Positions 10,064 through 23,388 of a stretch of DNA of 64,000 bases are shown here, piece by piece. The stretch is from Adineta steineri (lineage: Eukaryota > Rotifera > Eurotatoria > Adinetida > Adinetidae): contig CAJNOI010000017.1 in NCBI GenBank assembly GCA_905250115.1, positions 138,685 to 202,684 of the forward strand, in the 5' to 3' direction. The position numbers and the translations under genes are program-made. The first letter of the stretch is position 1. The number at the start of each line of letters is the position of its first letter. Below the pieces are notes generated by a model. That model did no database searches and was not told the origin of the DNA. It was given only the letters and a program-made list of their open reading frames with translations.

Positions 10064-13000
10064 TTATTTTGAGAAAAAATTTATTTTTTCTATAATAGAC
10101 ATAAATTCCTGTTTGTATGTTTTTGAAGGTAAAATAAATAAAATAATAATAAGTAATGGTGGAATAAATGAAATATAATATCCAATTAAATATAACCATG
10201 GATTACGTATTGAATCCATACATCCAGATAGAAATGAAATAATTAAACGAGGAATAGATAATAATATTAGAATACATGATGATATAAGAAGATGTTTATT
10301 TTGTTTAATTTGAGCAAAAAGAATTTTTTTATATGCTGATTTTTTCTTTGTTTTTACACGTATTCGAAATACTTGAATAGTAATACATATAGCAGATAAT
10401 ATATTAATTATAAATGGTATTAAAACATGAAATATATTTATAAATTTATCATATTTTTTAATGTTTGTTGAATATTCAAGAATACACCATGTTCTTTGTT
10501 CATCATCAATATCATCAATTGTTCGACGAGATATTGGATCATGAATATAAGATATACTTATTAATAATAATAGTATCGGCATAACATATTTAGCTATATA
10601 TTTACTTTTTGACTGATTAAAATGTATGCCTTGTGTAGCAGCTAATGTTCTTTCCATAGCTACACATGCATATAACCAATCACCAAAACTAAGAAGAATT
10701 TTTAATAATACATCTGTTAATATACAACTAAAATGAATAAATGATGTATTTGTTATAGATTTCATTTGAAATATAATAAGTTGAAAATATTTTATTGTAA
10801 ATACAGTTATTGTTAATATTGATATAATTGAATTTGTTAATAAATATATTCCACAACCTACTTTAAGTAAAGATTCACTTTTAAAAGTTAATGTAGATAA
10901 TAATCCATTAATAAGACTAAATATTAACATGAGAATTGTGATTGATGCTGTTATTTTCACGGCGCTGGATTGTTTTGTAAATGAAATAAATGGTTTAATA
11001 TGATATCCAAATATAACATCAAGTGATGTACTAAAACCTATGCTATTAAATTGACATTTACTTCCATAATAACATTTATCACATATACATGCTGAAGTTG
11101 ATGGGCAAGTTATATTATCTTGAAAACATCTGCCATTGTCTCCACAATAACTATGACCTTGACAATTGTAAGACATATTATGTTCAAAATCGAAACAATT
11201 TGAATATCGACTTTTATCACAAACACACATGTATTTCTCATCATAAAAACATTTTAATTTGAGATTTTCTATACATGGTAATTGATAATATTTTAATCGA
11301 CGAAGATTTTTATAATTAAGTATGGTTGAATTTAAAAGTTTATCTATATATTCACACTTATAATCTTGATTTATATTAGTAGAAATATATTCCGATCTAA
11401 TTGATTCTTCTCTTATTACAGTAAGATAATAATTATTTGAAATTTCAATAAATAATAAATTAAATGGAGTTGTATAAAATAATTCAATTGAATATTGATC
11501 GAGTGGAATTTTCTTAAACATTGTTTTTCTTTCATGTCTTTTATCAGTATATGAAATTATATAATGGGCAATGATTGATAATGGGATTGAATCGATTTTA
11601 AAATTAATATCAATTTTATTTGAATGATATTCACAATGAGATCCAGTAAAACTTTCAGGACATAAACAAATAAAATCATCGTAATTTATATGATTATTAT
11701 AAGGTATACATTTACCATTATTTTGACATGAATTATTATTCGATTGACAAGTTGTATATTGTAAATAACATTTCGAACCAAATTTATTTAATGGACATAA
11801 ACAAATTGATGAATTTAAACAAATTGAATCCGATGAACATGAACAGTTATATGTTATATTACAATAACGACCTGAATAACCTTGATCACAATGACAAAAT
11901 TCTTGTTCTGAGTTAAAATATTTAAAACATTTTCCATTTGTTCCACATTGAATTGAACAATTTATTGATAGTTGAGATTTTTCTGATGGAATGCGAATTT
12001 GTGTTGATATACGATTGACTGGTAAAAATGGAAATGGAATAAATAAATACCAACTTGAATAATATTTTGATGTTAATTTTTCATAAATATCAATGCGTAT
12101 TGAATATGTATGATTGATATTTTTTTGGTTGATCAGGATAAAGTAAATAACGATTATATTTTGTATTACAATCTTTTGATGTCATATAATTAATTTTTTC
12201 ATAATTATGTATTATTTGATTTTCATTATCAATTAAATAAATAAATATGTCATAAATAGAAATTTTATTCTCATGTGAACCTACTGGACGTATCTGAAGT
12301 GTTAAACTAATCCGTTGATTTTGCCATTGGCATCTCTCACCAAAATAACTTGGTGGACATAAACATTTCTTTTCATAAGATTTTCCTTCGAATATAACAA
12401 TTCCACGATTACAATATTCGATTAATTCAATACTAGTATTGATTTCGAGAGATTTTTTCGGCTTGATATTGGTAAACTGTTGAGATGCTAATGATGTTTC
12501 GTTTATTATTGGTGGTAAATAGCCCAAATTCCATGTACGAAAATAATAAGAAACACGGCGACGTCCACCCTGACCTATGTCACATGATGTTTCATTACCA
12601 TACAAATATATTGAGAATTCAGAGTTAAGAAGAATATCTTCTTTTTGAACAATATTACATATCAATTGTTGATCATTAGTTGATGAGTAACCACAAATAT
12701 CATTTTTGGTTAAACAAGTCTTTTCTTTCCATGATATATATTCTTGATTAATATTAAAAGTTAAATTATTCGAGTAAAATACATTTCGCTGTAGACCATG
12801 ACTAATACAATCGATTGGTTTTTCATATATATATTTTTGAGGAACACAATAATAATTATCAGATGAATAATTAATTTGACATTTAAATTCATTGATACTA
12901 CAATTAACATTTGGACAATTTAATTCATCGATACCATTAGCACATTGAAAAATATTATCACATCGAGTGTACGGAGTATGACAGGGCCACCATTCACAAT

Positions 13001-14744
13001 TGGTTTCATCGTTTTCACCATCATCTTCGGGTGGTAATTCTCCACCAAGAGAATTTAGACCATTGCAAAGACGTGAATATACAACTATTTCTTGACTGTC
13101 AATTTTATTATCTTCGTCATTTTTGCATTTAGGTTTATCGTAACCAATACCTATAGGTGATAAACATTTCGTTTCTGATGTACAATTAAAACGTTGAGTA
13201 TCATTTAATGAACAACTATTTGTATAATTTTCATCTTCATTGTAATTACAATCCTGAGTACCATCAACGAGACGATGCTTCGATATATATTTATCAGATT
13301 TTTCACAATAGAATAAAGATGAATTTGATTCATATTTATTAATATTTCCCATTAATGCACAAATCTCAGTATTATTACGCAATCTAGATGACAAACTCGG
13401 ACCACGATATTCATATCTAGGAGCTGGACGACAATCTAAACCATTGACAGGAGGTGTTGTTTTTGGCAAGTATAAACACAATCGTGTATCAGTACAGATG
13501 TATGTTGGCCATCCATCATCATTATCACTCTTGATCAAATTTTGTTTTGAATAAAGAGGTTGAAAATAACCATTGAAAATAGGTTCAAGAGGAAATGAAA
13601 GATATTCTAATGTACAATCTATTGATGACCAATTTGCACGTGAACAATCTGTTTCATTGTATGTATCATTTCGAAGAATCTTATAAAAACCGAGTTTACA
13701 AAATAATAAAAAATAACAATCATTCGGATATCGTTTGGCGGATTTATGAATTTCTTGACGATAGTAGGCAGCACGACCTGTACTGAAACAAGCATCTCGG
13801 TTATCATTGACAAGATTGAAAACAGGATAAAGTGATGAGCGACTTCCATCGCCACATGAAAATACATGTGGTTGACGACATGCTCTTTCTTCACAAGCGA
13901 ATAGCATTGAACTGATGCATTCTGTAGGATCTTTTATAATCGTAAGACCTGACACTTGAAAAGATTCAGCTTCATCTGTTCCATCCAAACAATCTATACT
14001 TTGGTGATCATCACGAAAGAATTCGAACGGAATACATTGTGCTCCATTATGGCATCGATATTCATCTTCTTTACATTCATTTATTTCAAGTTCATTACAA
14101 TATTCTTCATCTATACCAAATTTATCTCCAATACAATCGATTTTTCCATCACATATTTCACGCCAATCTAAACACATCGGTTCAAGACCACGATAACATT
14201 CAGATAAATGAGGATAACAAGTATGTATTAAAATTTCTCCCAGATAGTCTCTACGAGCTTCAAATGAAGAATTTACGAAATCCCCAAATGATTCAATGGA
14301 CATACTTAAATTAAATGTATATTGACAATTCGAACCAAACCATAATGATGAACAATTATTAAAAATAAATTCATCAAATTCTGTTTTATTTTTAATGAGA
14401 TATATAGAATATTGTTCAATTATATCGATTGATATTGACCATTGACGAAGATTTTCACTCGTAATTCCTTGTAAACTTAAATTTTTAAATGTGTATGTAT
14501 TTTCTATATATCCTTGTATTTTATTAATAGGATCAGTTGATAATGGACGTCGACAATAAGGTATTAGATGATTTGCTCGAAATGAAACGTGTTCATATGG
14601 ATCACGAGTATCAATTATATACGAATCAAAACAATCGAAAATTGTTTTTGAACTATCATTTGTATTATACAGAAATGATGCATTCGATTTAATTATTATC
14701 GTCGATAATAATATAATAAAATATAACAATCGCCAGTGCATCAT
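10064..14744 (-). CDS. LDLRa/EGF-domain seven-transmembrane receptor (one frameshift)
   Basis: One long intronless coding region of about 1,560 codons. An 884-residue frame begins with a signal peptide (LLYFIILLSTIII) and carries cysteine-rich LDL-receptor class A-type modules (for example CDGKIDCIGDKFGIDEEYC, and C...CANGIDELNC) and an EGF-like module near residue 800 (CLCPPSYFGERC). One base too many in a 7-base run at 12120-12126 throws the frame. In the adjacent frame the protein continues through further EGF-like modules (CHCDQGYSGRYC, CLCPESFTGSHC) directly into a rhodopsin-like 7TM domain (10064 to about 11000; MERT at the end of TM3). Such receptors resemble the LDLR-module GPCR GRL101 of snails. 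A G-protein-coupled receptor with a large adhesive ectodomain is inferred. Total length is 3n+1, consistent with a single extra base. Confidence 0.85.
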
Positions 14745-15348
14745 AATAACTTTAGGAATATAAAACCTAATTATTATTATGATAGTAGTGTTTTTATAGA
14801 TCAGTTGTAAAAATTGTGAAACTAGAAAAAGAACATAAAGATTTTAGTATATGTTCTCATATATATATATATATATTCAGAGAGTATTACATAAAACTAA
14901 ATAAATACTGATATTTTTTGATTTTATCATTAACATAAAACAAGGAAATGAAAAGTAACAATATCAATATTATTGTATATTTATCTGAATAAAAAAAACA
15001 TGATATTCATCGAACTAAACTGCAAAATCAGACAGGAAATGCGTAGTTCCTATAGGAAACACATCTGTATTATGTTTTGTTACAGAAAATACAGTATCAA
15101 TATTTAAAGCACTTTTATCATATTTTTCAAGTTACAGCATTATAAATATGTGTGAGTGTTCTAGTAAATTCTATATCTTTTCACTGAACAATAACATTAA
15201 ATATTTTATAATTATTTTAATAATTAAAAGCTTATTAATTATCTTCAACGTTTAAAATTTTATAATTCGAGTATTTGAAAACACGGATGTAAGATCAACA
15301 AAACATTTACATCTTAACTCATCCTTGTTTTATTCTGACTCAATGAAA

Positions 15349-15400
15349 CTTGAGGGTGTGAGTGTAAGTATTTTATTTATCGAATATTCACATCCTCAAG
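15349..15400. repeat. Telomere-like palindromic element 2
   Basis: CTTGAGGGTGTGAGTGTAAG on the left and CACATCCTCAAG on the right, 52 bp overall. The outer CTTGAGG/CCTCAAG ends match those of elements 10 and 11, which helps define the family ends. Confidence 0.75.
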
Positions 15401-16665
15401 ACATTTTCTAAATCTTTCGTCATCTGTTATGTGTAAAAACATTAAAATAATATGCACACTTTTTCAAAGTCAGTGAAACATATATATCCCATTTTTTTTG
15501 TTTTTGGTTAGTGAGTTTTAATCAATTGAAAAAATCGATTGTGATAGGAAGCACGATAATAGTGCATGAACCGTGTTCATTTCCCGCTGTTACAGTTAAA
15601 AAACAGAGAAAATAATGGTGTATATTTTCTTTTTTAACTGTGTAATAAGTAAGATAAGAGAGAATAAGAGAATTCAAACGATACTCTTGGAAAGAAAAAA
15701 AGAACGATCTATATATGTAAATGTATGACGCATATTGATGAATATTACTGGAATACTTTTCTTCAAAATTTTTAGTAGTCTTTTGATAAATATGAGTTAT
15801 TTTACAGATCAGATGACGACAATGACAAATGAAATTAAAGAAAAATATATCAAAGGATATGTATGCCAATAATGGAGGTGATACGAGTCTAACTTTACTG
15901 CCTTTATCAGTTTCTCATTATACATGCATACTGTATTTCTATTCTCGTTCCACAAAACAATTTCAATCGCCAAGAAAGTGTTCTGACGTATTACCATCAT
16001 TTATGTATTATAGGAAGAAAAGATTTATTTCATTTTTCTTGCTTTGTTAAAGCTTTTGTATAAACTATACTCAAAATTCAGTCTTGAAAGAGTTGAAGAA
16101 AAACAATTTTTTGTTTTGATGTAAAATTACAAAAGATTAATCATATACATTTCTATTTATTTAATTCTACTAGTTTTTTTGCGACTTTAAGATGTGACTT
16201 GCTTAGAGCTCGTCTTAAATTTCTTTTACTGATTTATTTAGTTTTGAATAATTATTTTAACTTTCGTAATATTATGTAAAGATCTTTAGAAATAGTTAAA
16301 TGTTCATTAGTCTTGCATTTGACGTTATTAACTCTTTTTTGAATAAATGAGTTGTTTTCTGATTTTCAGCATAATTCGAAGATATTGAATTATTTATTCG
16401 AACGCTTATTGACTCTTTTTCTACATTATTTATTTTCTTGATGATATTTATTCGAATAATCGATTTTAAAATAAAAACTATGAGTTATTTTATTCAAGTC
16501 TCAATACAATGTCGTATCGTTAAATTCAGGAACCTGTTACTCCACTATTTTCATCTATCTGTCGTGTATCTCATATATTCTTAGGTGAATTCGACATAAA
16601 GCAATGCTTCAATTAAAATATATTGTGTTAATGAATCTGTCGTTTTGAGTATATTTTAAGATATC

Positions 16666-16742
16666 GGGTGCGAATGTGGGTATGAGTGTCGGTGCTACGC
16701 GAATACAGTATTCATAGCCATACCCACCTCTACACCCACACC
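16666..16742. repeat. Telomere-like palindromic element 3
   Basis: A left arm of GGGTG, GTGGGT and GAGTGT units and a right arm ending ACCCACCTCTACACCCACAC surround a GAATACAGTATTC core that is itself palindromic (about 16700-16713). It lies about 430 bp past the FAM221A stop codon. Confidence 0.7.
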
Positions 16743-17175
16743 ATGAAAGCTAGCATATATCTCGAAATTCAAGTGTATTACAAATAACGATGAACTGAAA
16801 ACATTATTTCAGACGTATCATAAGACAGAATTGTTATAAACATGTCATCTATATATTTTTTCTTCTCTTCCCTTTCCTTTTTTTGTTTTCTTTGAGAATT
16901 TTGTATGTTCCAACAACATTATATTGTCTTTTGCATAATGACCGGTGTTCAGGTATATTGTTTGTTTGTTTTTGAATTCATAAATAAACCTGATTTGTAT
17001 TTAGTCATGAAACAAAACTATGTATCTCAATTAGTTAATAACTGAACTTTAAGTATCATTAACAAATAATCTCAATGAGAAATGTTTTTCTTCACCGGTT
17101 TATTTATCTTATATTTTATAGACCCAAAAATAATATATAAAAGCACCCCAATTTTCCCCTTCGAAATAATATATC

Positions 17176-18577
17176 TTATTTTTTGCCACCAGTTATTCGA
17201 CATGGTGGTGATTTATTATTTCGAATACCAGTAGTCAACTGAGCATTCGTATCATAAGGATTAGGTGCTGCACGTATACCACGTGAAAGACGTTGCTAAA
17301 AAAGAAAGAATTAAATAGCAATAAAAAAGTATTCTATATATAGTTTACTCGTTCTTGATAACGACGTTCATAATAATCTAATTCTGATTCACCAGGACGA
17401 CGTAATTGTGATTGTGCTTCAGCACCTTTTATAAAAACAATAAAAATTATCTATGAAAAAAAATCATATTTACTATTTGGATCAAGAGATGCATGTGCAC
17501 GAAGAATTGGATGATCCATAGCAGTTATTGGTTGATTGAGAAAATCATCATCAGGTCGACCTATTTATAGATTAAATATTTAAATTATAATAAAATATCT
17601 TTTCTCGTTCTAACCTCGTCCACTAGGATCAAGTCTTAGATATCCTTCAGCTAACGAACTAAATCCTGTTAAACCACCCATCGCTTTATAGGGTGTTGCA
17701 TATCCAGTTGGATGACCACGTTGTTCTCTTTCTTGTTTCGTTTCAACTAATGTTATATGTTTATAAGCCGGTTCACCACATGTACATGTAAATGGTGCAC
17801 GAAATCCACTACAATTACAATCTAAATGTCGATTAAAAACTAGTATTTTGTTTTGTTTTGTAGAGTGACTAACAATACTTTTTTGACATGTATAAGGTGG
17901 TCGTGTTCCATGAGTATCAAGTGAATGTTTACAGCGGCAATTAGGATCACTTGTACCAGATGCATTTGCAACATATTCAAATGATACACAACGGCAACCA
18001 GCTTGTCGACATGAAATAAGAATGGGTCGTTCAGTTGGAATATCAGCGAAATCAGTTTTATGTTCAGAAAATCTTCATTAAAATAAAAGAAATCGTTAGT
18101 GATAGTGTTTCTTTTTTTATTTAGTTTACTTATGTCGACAAAGACATTTATGCTGTGGTCCAACAAGAATACAATCCATTCCTTGAGGATTTACCCATGA
18201 TACATATAATCGATTGTGTAATCGCTTAAAAAATTTAAATTATTTTTATTTTTACATTGTAATAAAATATTTTTCAACAAATATTTATTCTTTTTTTTTT
18301 CGTGTAATATAATATCTAATTGAATATAAAAACAAAAAAATTCATACCATTGGTAAAACTCGTCTTTTATATGCGTCATATTCTTCTGGTGAAAATAAGT
18401 TTCCACCATCATCATCACCAACAATACTTGAAAAAAATTAATAAATAATAATAATTAATCTGATTCATTGTTTAATTCTTACGCTCGATATTCGAAATAT
18501 GCATCAACATGTGCAGCTGCATTCGGTGGCAAACTAATATAATCACCTGGTGCACGTCCACGATTGCTTCCAGCCAT
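17176..18577 (-). CDS. FAM221A: FAM221A-like protein
   Basis: Multi-exon gene with clear GT/AG introns. Exon 1 is 18483-18577, exon 2 is 18348-18426, then about 18138-18228, a long exon ending at 17615, and three short 3' exons ending in ITGGKK. Recognised from blocks shared with vertebrate FAM221A: FEYRAIVGDDDGGNLFSPEE, GMDCILVGP, the cysteine cluster GCRC...CRCKH, GFRAPFTCTCGEPAYKH, VETKQER, YKAMGGLTGFSSLAEGYLR and YYERRYQER. The conserved Cys/His spacing suggests metal binding; the biochemical function of the family is unknown. A stretch between YTCQK and LDCNCSGF is longer than in vertebrates and may contain an unrecognised 39-bp intron. The 3' portion is duplicated at 4597-5047. Confidence 0.88.
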
Positions 18578-18852
18578 CGTTCTCTTCTCTATATATATGA
18601 CTTATCGAACGTGCATGAAAAAATTTCGTTATTTTCGTTACGTAGTAACTGATATATAGATGTCACTATAAAATAAATTCACTTTAAATAAAATTGTTAT
18701 ATTATTAGTAAATGTTTTATTTTCATTTTATATTGAAAATAAATTTTTGTCTAAAAAATAAGTTTTTATTTCACTCTACCAATCAATCGAATGTTGTTAT
18801 TTTTAGGTCAAAAAAATCACTTTTTACATTTATTTTTGTTGAGAAAAATAAA

Positions 18853-20775
18853 ATGAAATCTCAAGCAGTACTTCGTTTATGTTATTCTGCTACCCGTCAA
18901 AATCCAGCTATATATACATCATATCAGGTAGAAATAAAAACAAAATCTTTATATATATTTTTTCGTTTCTTTCATTAAAGTCTCGTCGTTGGATTAGTTT
19001 ACACGAATATCAAAGCAAAAAAATTTTAGATGAAAACCATCTTAATGTTCAACGTTTCCAAGTTGTTGACAATCCACAAGATGCTAAACGAGCTGGAGAA
19101 GAATTAAGTAAAAATTTCATTATTTTAATTCATAGTTTTTAGTAAAAAAAGTATGTTATTTATTTTAGTGAAAACAATTGCTAAAGAATTAGTTATTAAA
19201 GCACAAGTTTTAGCTGGTGGCCGTGGTAAAGGTACATTTGATAGTGGATTAAAAGGTGGTGTTAAACTTACAAAAGAGTAAGTTTAATTTAATTTCAAAA
19301 ATTTTCTAATTTTTATAAATTTTCATACAGCCCGGTTGAATGTGGTAATCTTGTAAAACAAATGGTTAACTTTCGTCTTGTTACAAAACAAACACCACCG
19401 GAAGGTGTTGTAGTACAAAAGGTGATGGTTGCTGAAGCATTAGATATTGCACGTGAAACCTATTTAGCTATTTTACTTGATCGTGCTTATGGTGGTGCTG
19501 TATTAATGGGTTCACCAATGGGTGGTGTTGATATTGAAGAAGTTGCAGAAAAACATCCGGATCAAATTTTCACAGTAAAAATTTTCTAGTTTGTTAAAAT
19601 CATGAAATAATTTATTGTAAAAATTTAGACAGCAATTGATCCCGTAACTGGCATGAAGAAAGAACAAGCTTTAGATATGGCAAAAAAACTTGGATTTAAA
19701 GATAAATTAGCTGATGAAGTTTGTAGATTTTGTATATTGATTTAAGATAAAAAGTATTCTTCTTGTTTTAGGCAGCTGATCAAATTCTTAAGTTATATAA
19801 ACTATTTTTAAAATATGATTGTACACAAATAGGTAAATTTAAATATATTCTCTTTTTCGTAGAGAAGAGCCCAACAGAAATAAATTGTTTGCTCGCAGGG
19901 TCAAAAAAACATCGAAACTGATTTTTCAGAAAGGACATTTCCAGAGGTATTTCAATGCGGGGACTTCGAATCTGATGTTAGTTTTTGCAAGTTATATAAG
20001 CAAAAGGTCCCGTAACATTGGAGAATACCATTTCTACGAGAACGAGCTTTACTTGAAATTAATATATATACATTAATTGATTTTATTTAGAAATTAATCC
20101 TTTTGGTGAAACACCAGATAAACGAGTAATTAATTTCGATGCAAAATTAAGTTTTGATGATAATGCAAAATTTCGTCAAGCAAATATTTTCGATCAGGAA
20201 GATACTGCTGAAAGTGATCAACGTGAAGTAGAAGCAACACGTGCTGGATTAAATTATATTGGTTTACAAGGAAATATTGGTTGTCTTGGTAAATTAAATA
20301 AACTTTCTATGCTATTTATCTTTTCCTTTTCATTCGAATAGTTAATGGTGCTGGTTTAGCTATGGCTACAATGGATATTATTAAATTACATGGTGGACAA
20401 CCAGCTAATTTTCTTGATGTTGGCGGTGGTGTAAAAGAAGAACAAGTACTTGATGCTTTTAAAATTCTTTTTGCTGATACTCAAGTAAATATTCTATTGT
20501 TTTATTTTATTTTCATATCAAATAAATTTTAGGTCAAAGCTGTACTTGTTAATATCTTTGGTGGTATTGTTAATTGCGCTATAATTGCCAATGGAATTGA
20601 AAAAGCTTGTAAAAAACTTGGTTTAAACATTCCACTTGTTGTTCGTCTTCAAGGTACAAATATGGATGAAGCACGTCGTATACTTAATCAAAGTTCATTT
20701 CCAATTACAGCTGAAAATGATTTTGAAAAAGCTGCTCAAAAAGTTGTTTCCTTAGTGAAAAACAGTAAGAAATAA
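18853..20775 (+). CDS. SUCLG2: Succinyl-CoA ligase [GDP-forming] beta subunit, mitochondrial
   Basis: Nine exons read cleanly: 18853-18927, 18981-19107, 19169-19277, 19331-19574, 19629-19718, 19772-19832, 20091-20288, 20342-20484 and 20533-20775. The product is the beta subunit of the matrix enzyme that interconverts succinyl-CoA and succinate with nucleotide phosphorylation in the TCA cycle. An N-terminal targeting-like segment precedes the ATP-grasp part ([28 protein letters not shown]), then [43 protein letters not shown] and [16 protein letters not shown]. The wording of these blocks matches the GTP-specific form better than SUCLA2. The start is the first ATG, with no in-frame alternative before the targeting segment. 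Most introns are about 50 bp; the sixth (19833-20090) is 258 bp. No frameshift, although exon 5 contains an A7 run. Confidence 0.93.
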
Positions 20776-20881
20776 ATTCCAAACAGTGATTTTCTTTTCC
20801 TAGATTATTATTTTTTTTTGTGTGTTTTCCTTTATCTTTATTTAAACAAAAAATATAAAGAAACTTTCATATAACCGGTAA

Positions 20882-23388
20882 TTATAAAGAACGAATATTT
20901 TCAATTAATTCATCGATTTTTCTCACATAAGAATGTGTTGGTAAATATATTTTATGATAAATCTTTGATGCTTTTTCATAATAATCTAATGCTTGATTTT
21001 TATGATTTTGATTTTGATAAACAAGACCAATATTCATTAAAACTTCAGCTTGATCAGGATGTTGTAAAGGAAGTGTTAAATGATAAATTTCAATAGATAA
21101 ATTTAAATATTTTAATGCTAAATCATATTCACCAAGACATCGATATATTTCACCAATATTGTTATAAGCTGCACCTATATCCGAATGATTTGTTGGAAGA
21201 TGTTTTTGACGAATAGTTAATACATTTTGATAATATTGTAATGCTTTAGAATATTGTTTTCTTTCTGCATAAATACAAGCAATATTATTTAAACATACGG
21301 CTATATTTAAATGATCTTCACCATAGATTTCTTTCCAAATACGATATGCTTTTTTATAAAATTCAAGTGCATGTTCATATTCACCTTTAGCATCATAAAC
21401 ACAACCAATACCATTATAACTTTCACCTAGAAGTGAATTATTTATTTCCGATGTTTTAGTCATTTGATCAATTGCTTTTAAATGCCATTTTAAACTTGTA
21501 TCATAATCACCTTTATCATCAGCAACATTTCCAAGTGCTCGATAACAATAACTGATATATTCATGATCATTGGGTAATTCATTTAATAGACGAAAAAAAT
21601 ATTTTTCGGCTTCATTATATTTTCCCATTGTCCAAAGAATTTTTCCAAATGAAAGAAGATTTGTTTGTCCGTCACCATATTGTTTTTTCATATGTTCAAA
21701 TATAGATTTTAAATTAGATTCATTATTACTACATAAATTCATTTGTACAACCCATATATTCTTCTTCTTCTTATCTCGATCAATATTAATAATACGAAAA
21801 ATTGATCCTAACATAAATAATATTTCTTCTTCATTAGAAAAATAACTTAAATTTGTAATATTACTAAATGGTTGAATATTATCTAATGATGGATCAGCAT
21901 TAATTTCAAAAAGAATTTGTTGAAAATCATTATTTGTTGGATGAAGAAATGAAAGAGCTTGCTCACGATTAAGACTTGTTGAAATAAATGAATTCATTGA
22001 AATGTATTGCCCAATTGAATTTTTTAATAGATCGAATTCATACTTTGATATTAATTGACTTCGATAAACACGAATAAATGATGTACATTGATTTAATCGA
22101 AGTTGTTTTTCAATATCATGAATAAAAAAACGGAAAAGAAATAATAAATCAATATTTTGTATTCGAAGTGCTTTATTTAATATTTTATATAGAAATGATT
22201 CTCTTGTATACCACCAAATAGCTTTTTTTGATGAATAATTTTCTTTAAATTCATCAATAATTCTTAATTCATTTATATTATCTTTATATTCATTCTCACA
22301 GAATAAAATAAATTCATTTTTAGTATCTTGCAAATTAGATTTTAAACGAAGAAGAACGTAAATTAATAATTGAAAATAAAGAAATTGACCATTAAGTCCA
22401 GTTGTAGAAAATTCATCTGGAATATTTGTTTGAAATATATTGATTGATAATGTTTCATGATCTTTATGAATTCGAGCAAGTAATTCATTCAATTCTGGTA
22501 CAATACCTTTGATCTAAACAAATTTTTATTTCAAACGTATGATTTTACTGGTCAAGCTAAGTGTGCTCCAAATTTAAAGTTTACGGATGTCTAACTTGTC
22601 GCGAAAAACTCTACCTGAAGACCAGAGGCGGCGCGAAGAGCTAAAAGCAGGAGGGGGTAATCACAAAACGTGAGAAAGAAAAAAAAAGATTTTCGGCTAA
22701 ACAATCCAGAAGCCGAAACTGATGACCAAAAAAAAAGAGAGGTTTTTGGTTTAGGTTTTACGGGATTCTACAGACCTTTCCCCGGTTTTCAAATCCAAAA
22801 TGGCAAAAAAAAGGAGAAAATAAATGGGTCCCAAACGAGAAAGTCAACTCAAAAATCGGAGAAAGCAAATCCAAAAATCAGAGAAAATTCAGTCTTTTTT
22901 CCAAAAGCAGGGGGGGGTGCCATCCCTAATTCCTCCCGCTCGCGCCGCCACTGCTGAAAACTGTAATCATCTGTTTTTGACTGCTCTAATAGATACTCTG
23001 AACTGTGCTGAGTCGACTGGTGATGCTCAAGAAAAAAAAAGCACGCAGTTATAAACTGCAATTTGTCAAAAAATTTGACCGATTTTACTTTAGGAAATTG
23101 TTTGATCCATTGTTGATTAGTTTTAGAATAAATATATATCGAATAAACTTGTCGAAATTGATGAATATGATTTATTAATTCTTGATCATTACAATCATTA
23201 ACAACTAAAATAATTCGATCATCAATTGACAATGATTGAATATATTTTTCACATTGATTAATATCTTCAAATATTTTAAAATGATTAATTAATGTTCGAA
23301 ATGATTGCTGAATACTCGATGAAATATCAAGCCATATTAGAATATAATCTTCAAGATTTATTTCGTCTATTACAGACGCATTTGCCAT
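20882..23388 (-). CDS. Mono-ADP-ribosyltransferase with TPR repeats, interrupted by a MITE
   Basis: Bdelloid-type gene of about 690 residues. The first exon (from ATG 23388) encodes an alpha/beta N-terminal domain (YILIWLDIS, IILVVNDCND). The second exon (to 20882) carries an arginine-ART domain: VYRSQL, SFISTSLNREQALSF and NEEEIL correspond to the R, STS and E-x-E parts of the R-S-E catalytic signature. At least five kinesin-light-chain-like TPRs follow (YRALGNVADDKGDYDTSL, YNGIGCVYDAKGEYEHAL and so on). It is expected to transfer ADP-ribose from NAD to arginine on target proteins selected by the TPRs. A 331-bp transposon (22623-22953) sits exactly at the end of exon 1. Reading into it gives a stop at 22849, so this allele is probably broken unless the element is spliced out. 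Confidence 0.85.
22623..22953. mobile_element. hAT-like MITE (331 bp) with 8-bp target site duplication
   Basis: The terminal inverted repeats are CAGAGGCGGCGCGA (22623-22636) and, on the other strand, CAGTGGCGGCGCGA (22953-22940), 13 of 14 identical. The element is flanked by CTGAAGAC (22615-22622) and CTGAAAAC (22954-22961), an 8-bp target duplication with one mismatch, as made by hAT-type transposases. It is GC-richer than its surroundings, has purine tracts and G-runs, and encodes no transposase, so it is non-autonomous. Confidence 0.88.

Larger units (their letters stand above)
14745..17175. other. Intergenic region with two palindromic elements
   Basis: About 2.4 kb between the 7TM receptor start and the FAM221A stop. 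It holds an AT dinucleotide run (14860-14876) and telomere-like palindromes 2 and 3. The short open frames at 15522-16050 have no recognisable content. Confidence 0.5.

Noticed and set aside
20882..22492. Bacterial horizontal origin of the ADP-ribosyltransferase gene
   Set aside because: The arginine-ART plus kinesin-light-chain-type TPR layout and an intron fit an established bdelloid/eukaryotic family; nothing in the sequence points to recent bacterial transfer.
22670..22957. 95-residue basic open frame (+)
   Set aside because: Lies inside the MITE and consists of purine-run translation; the element shows no transposase.
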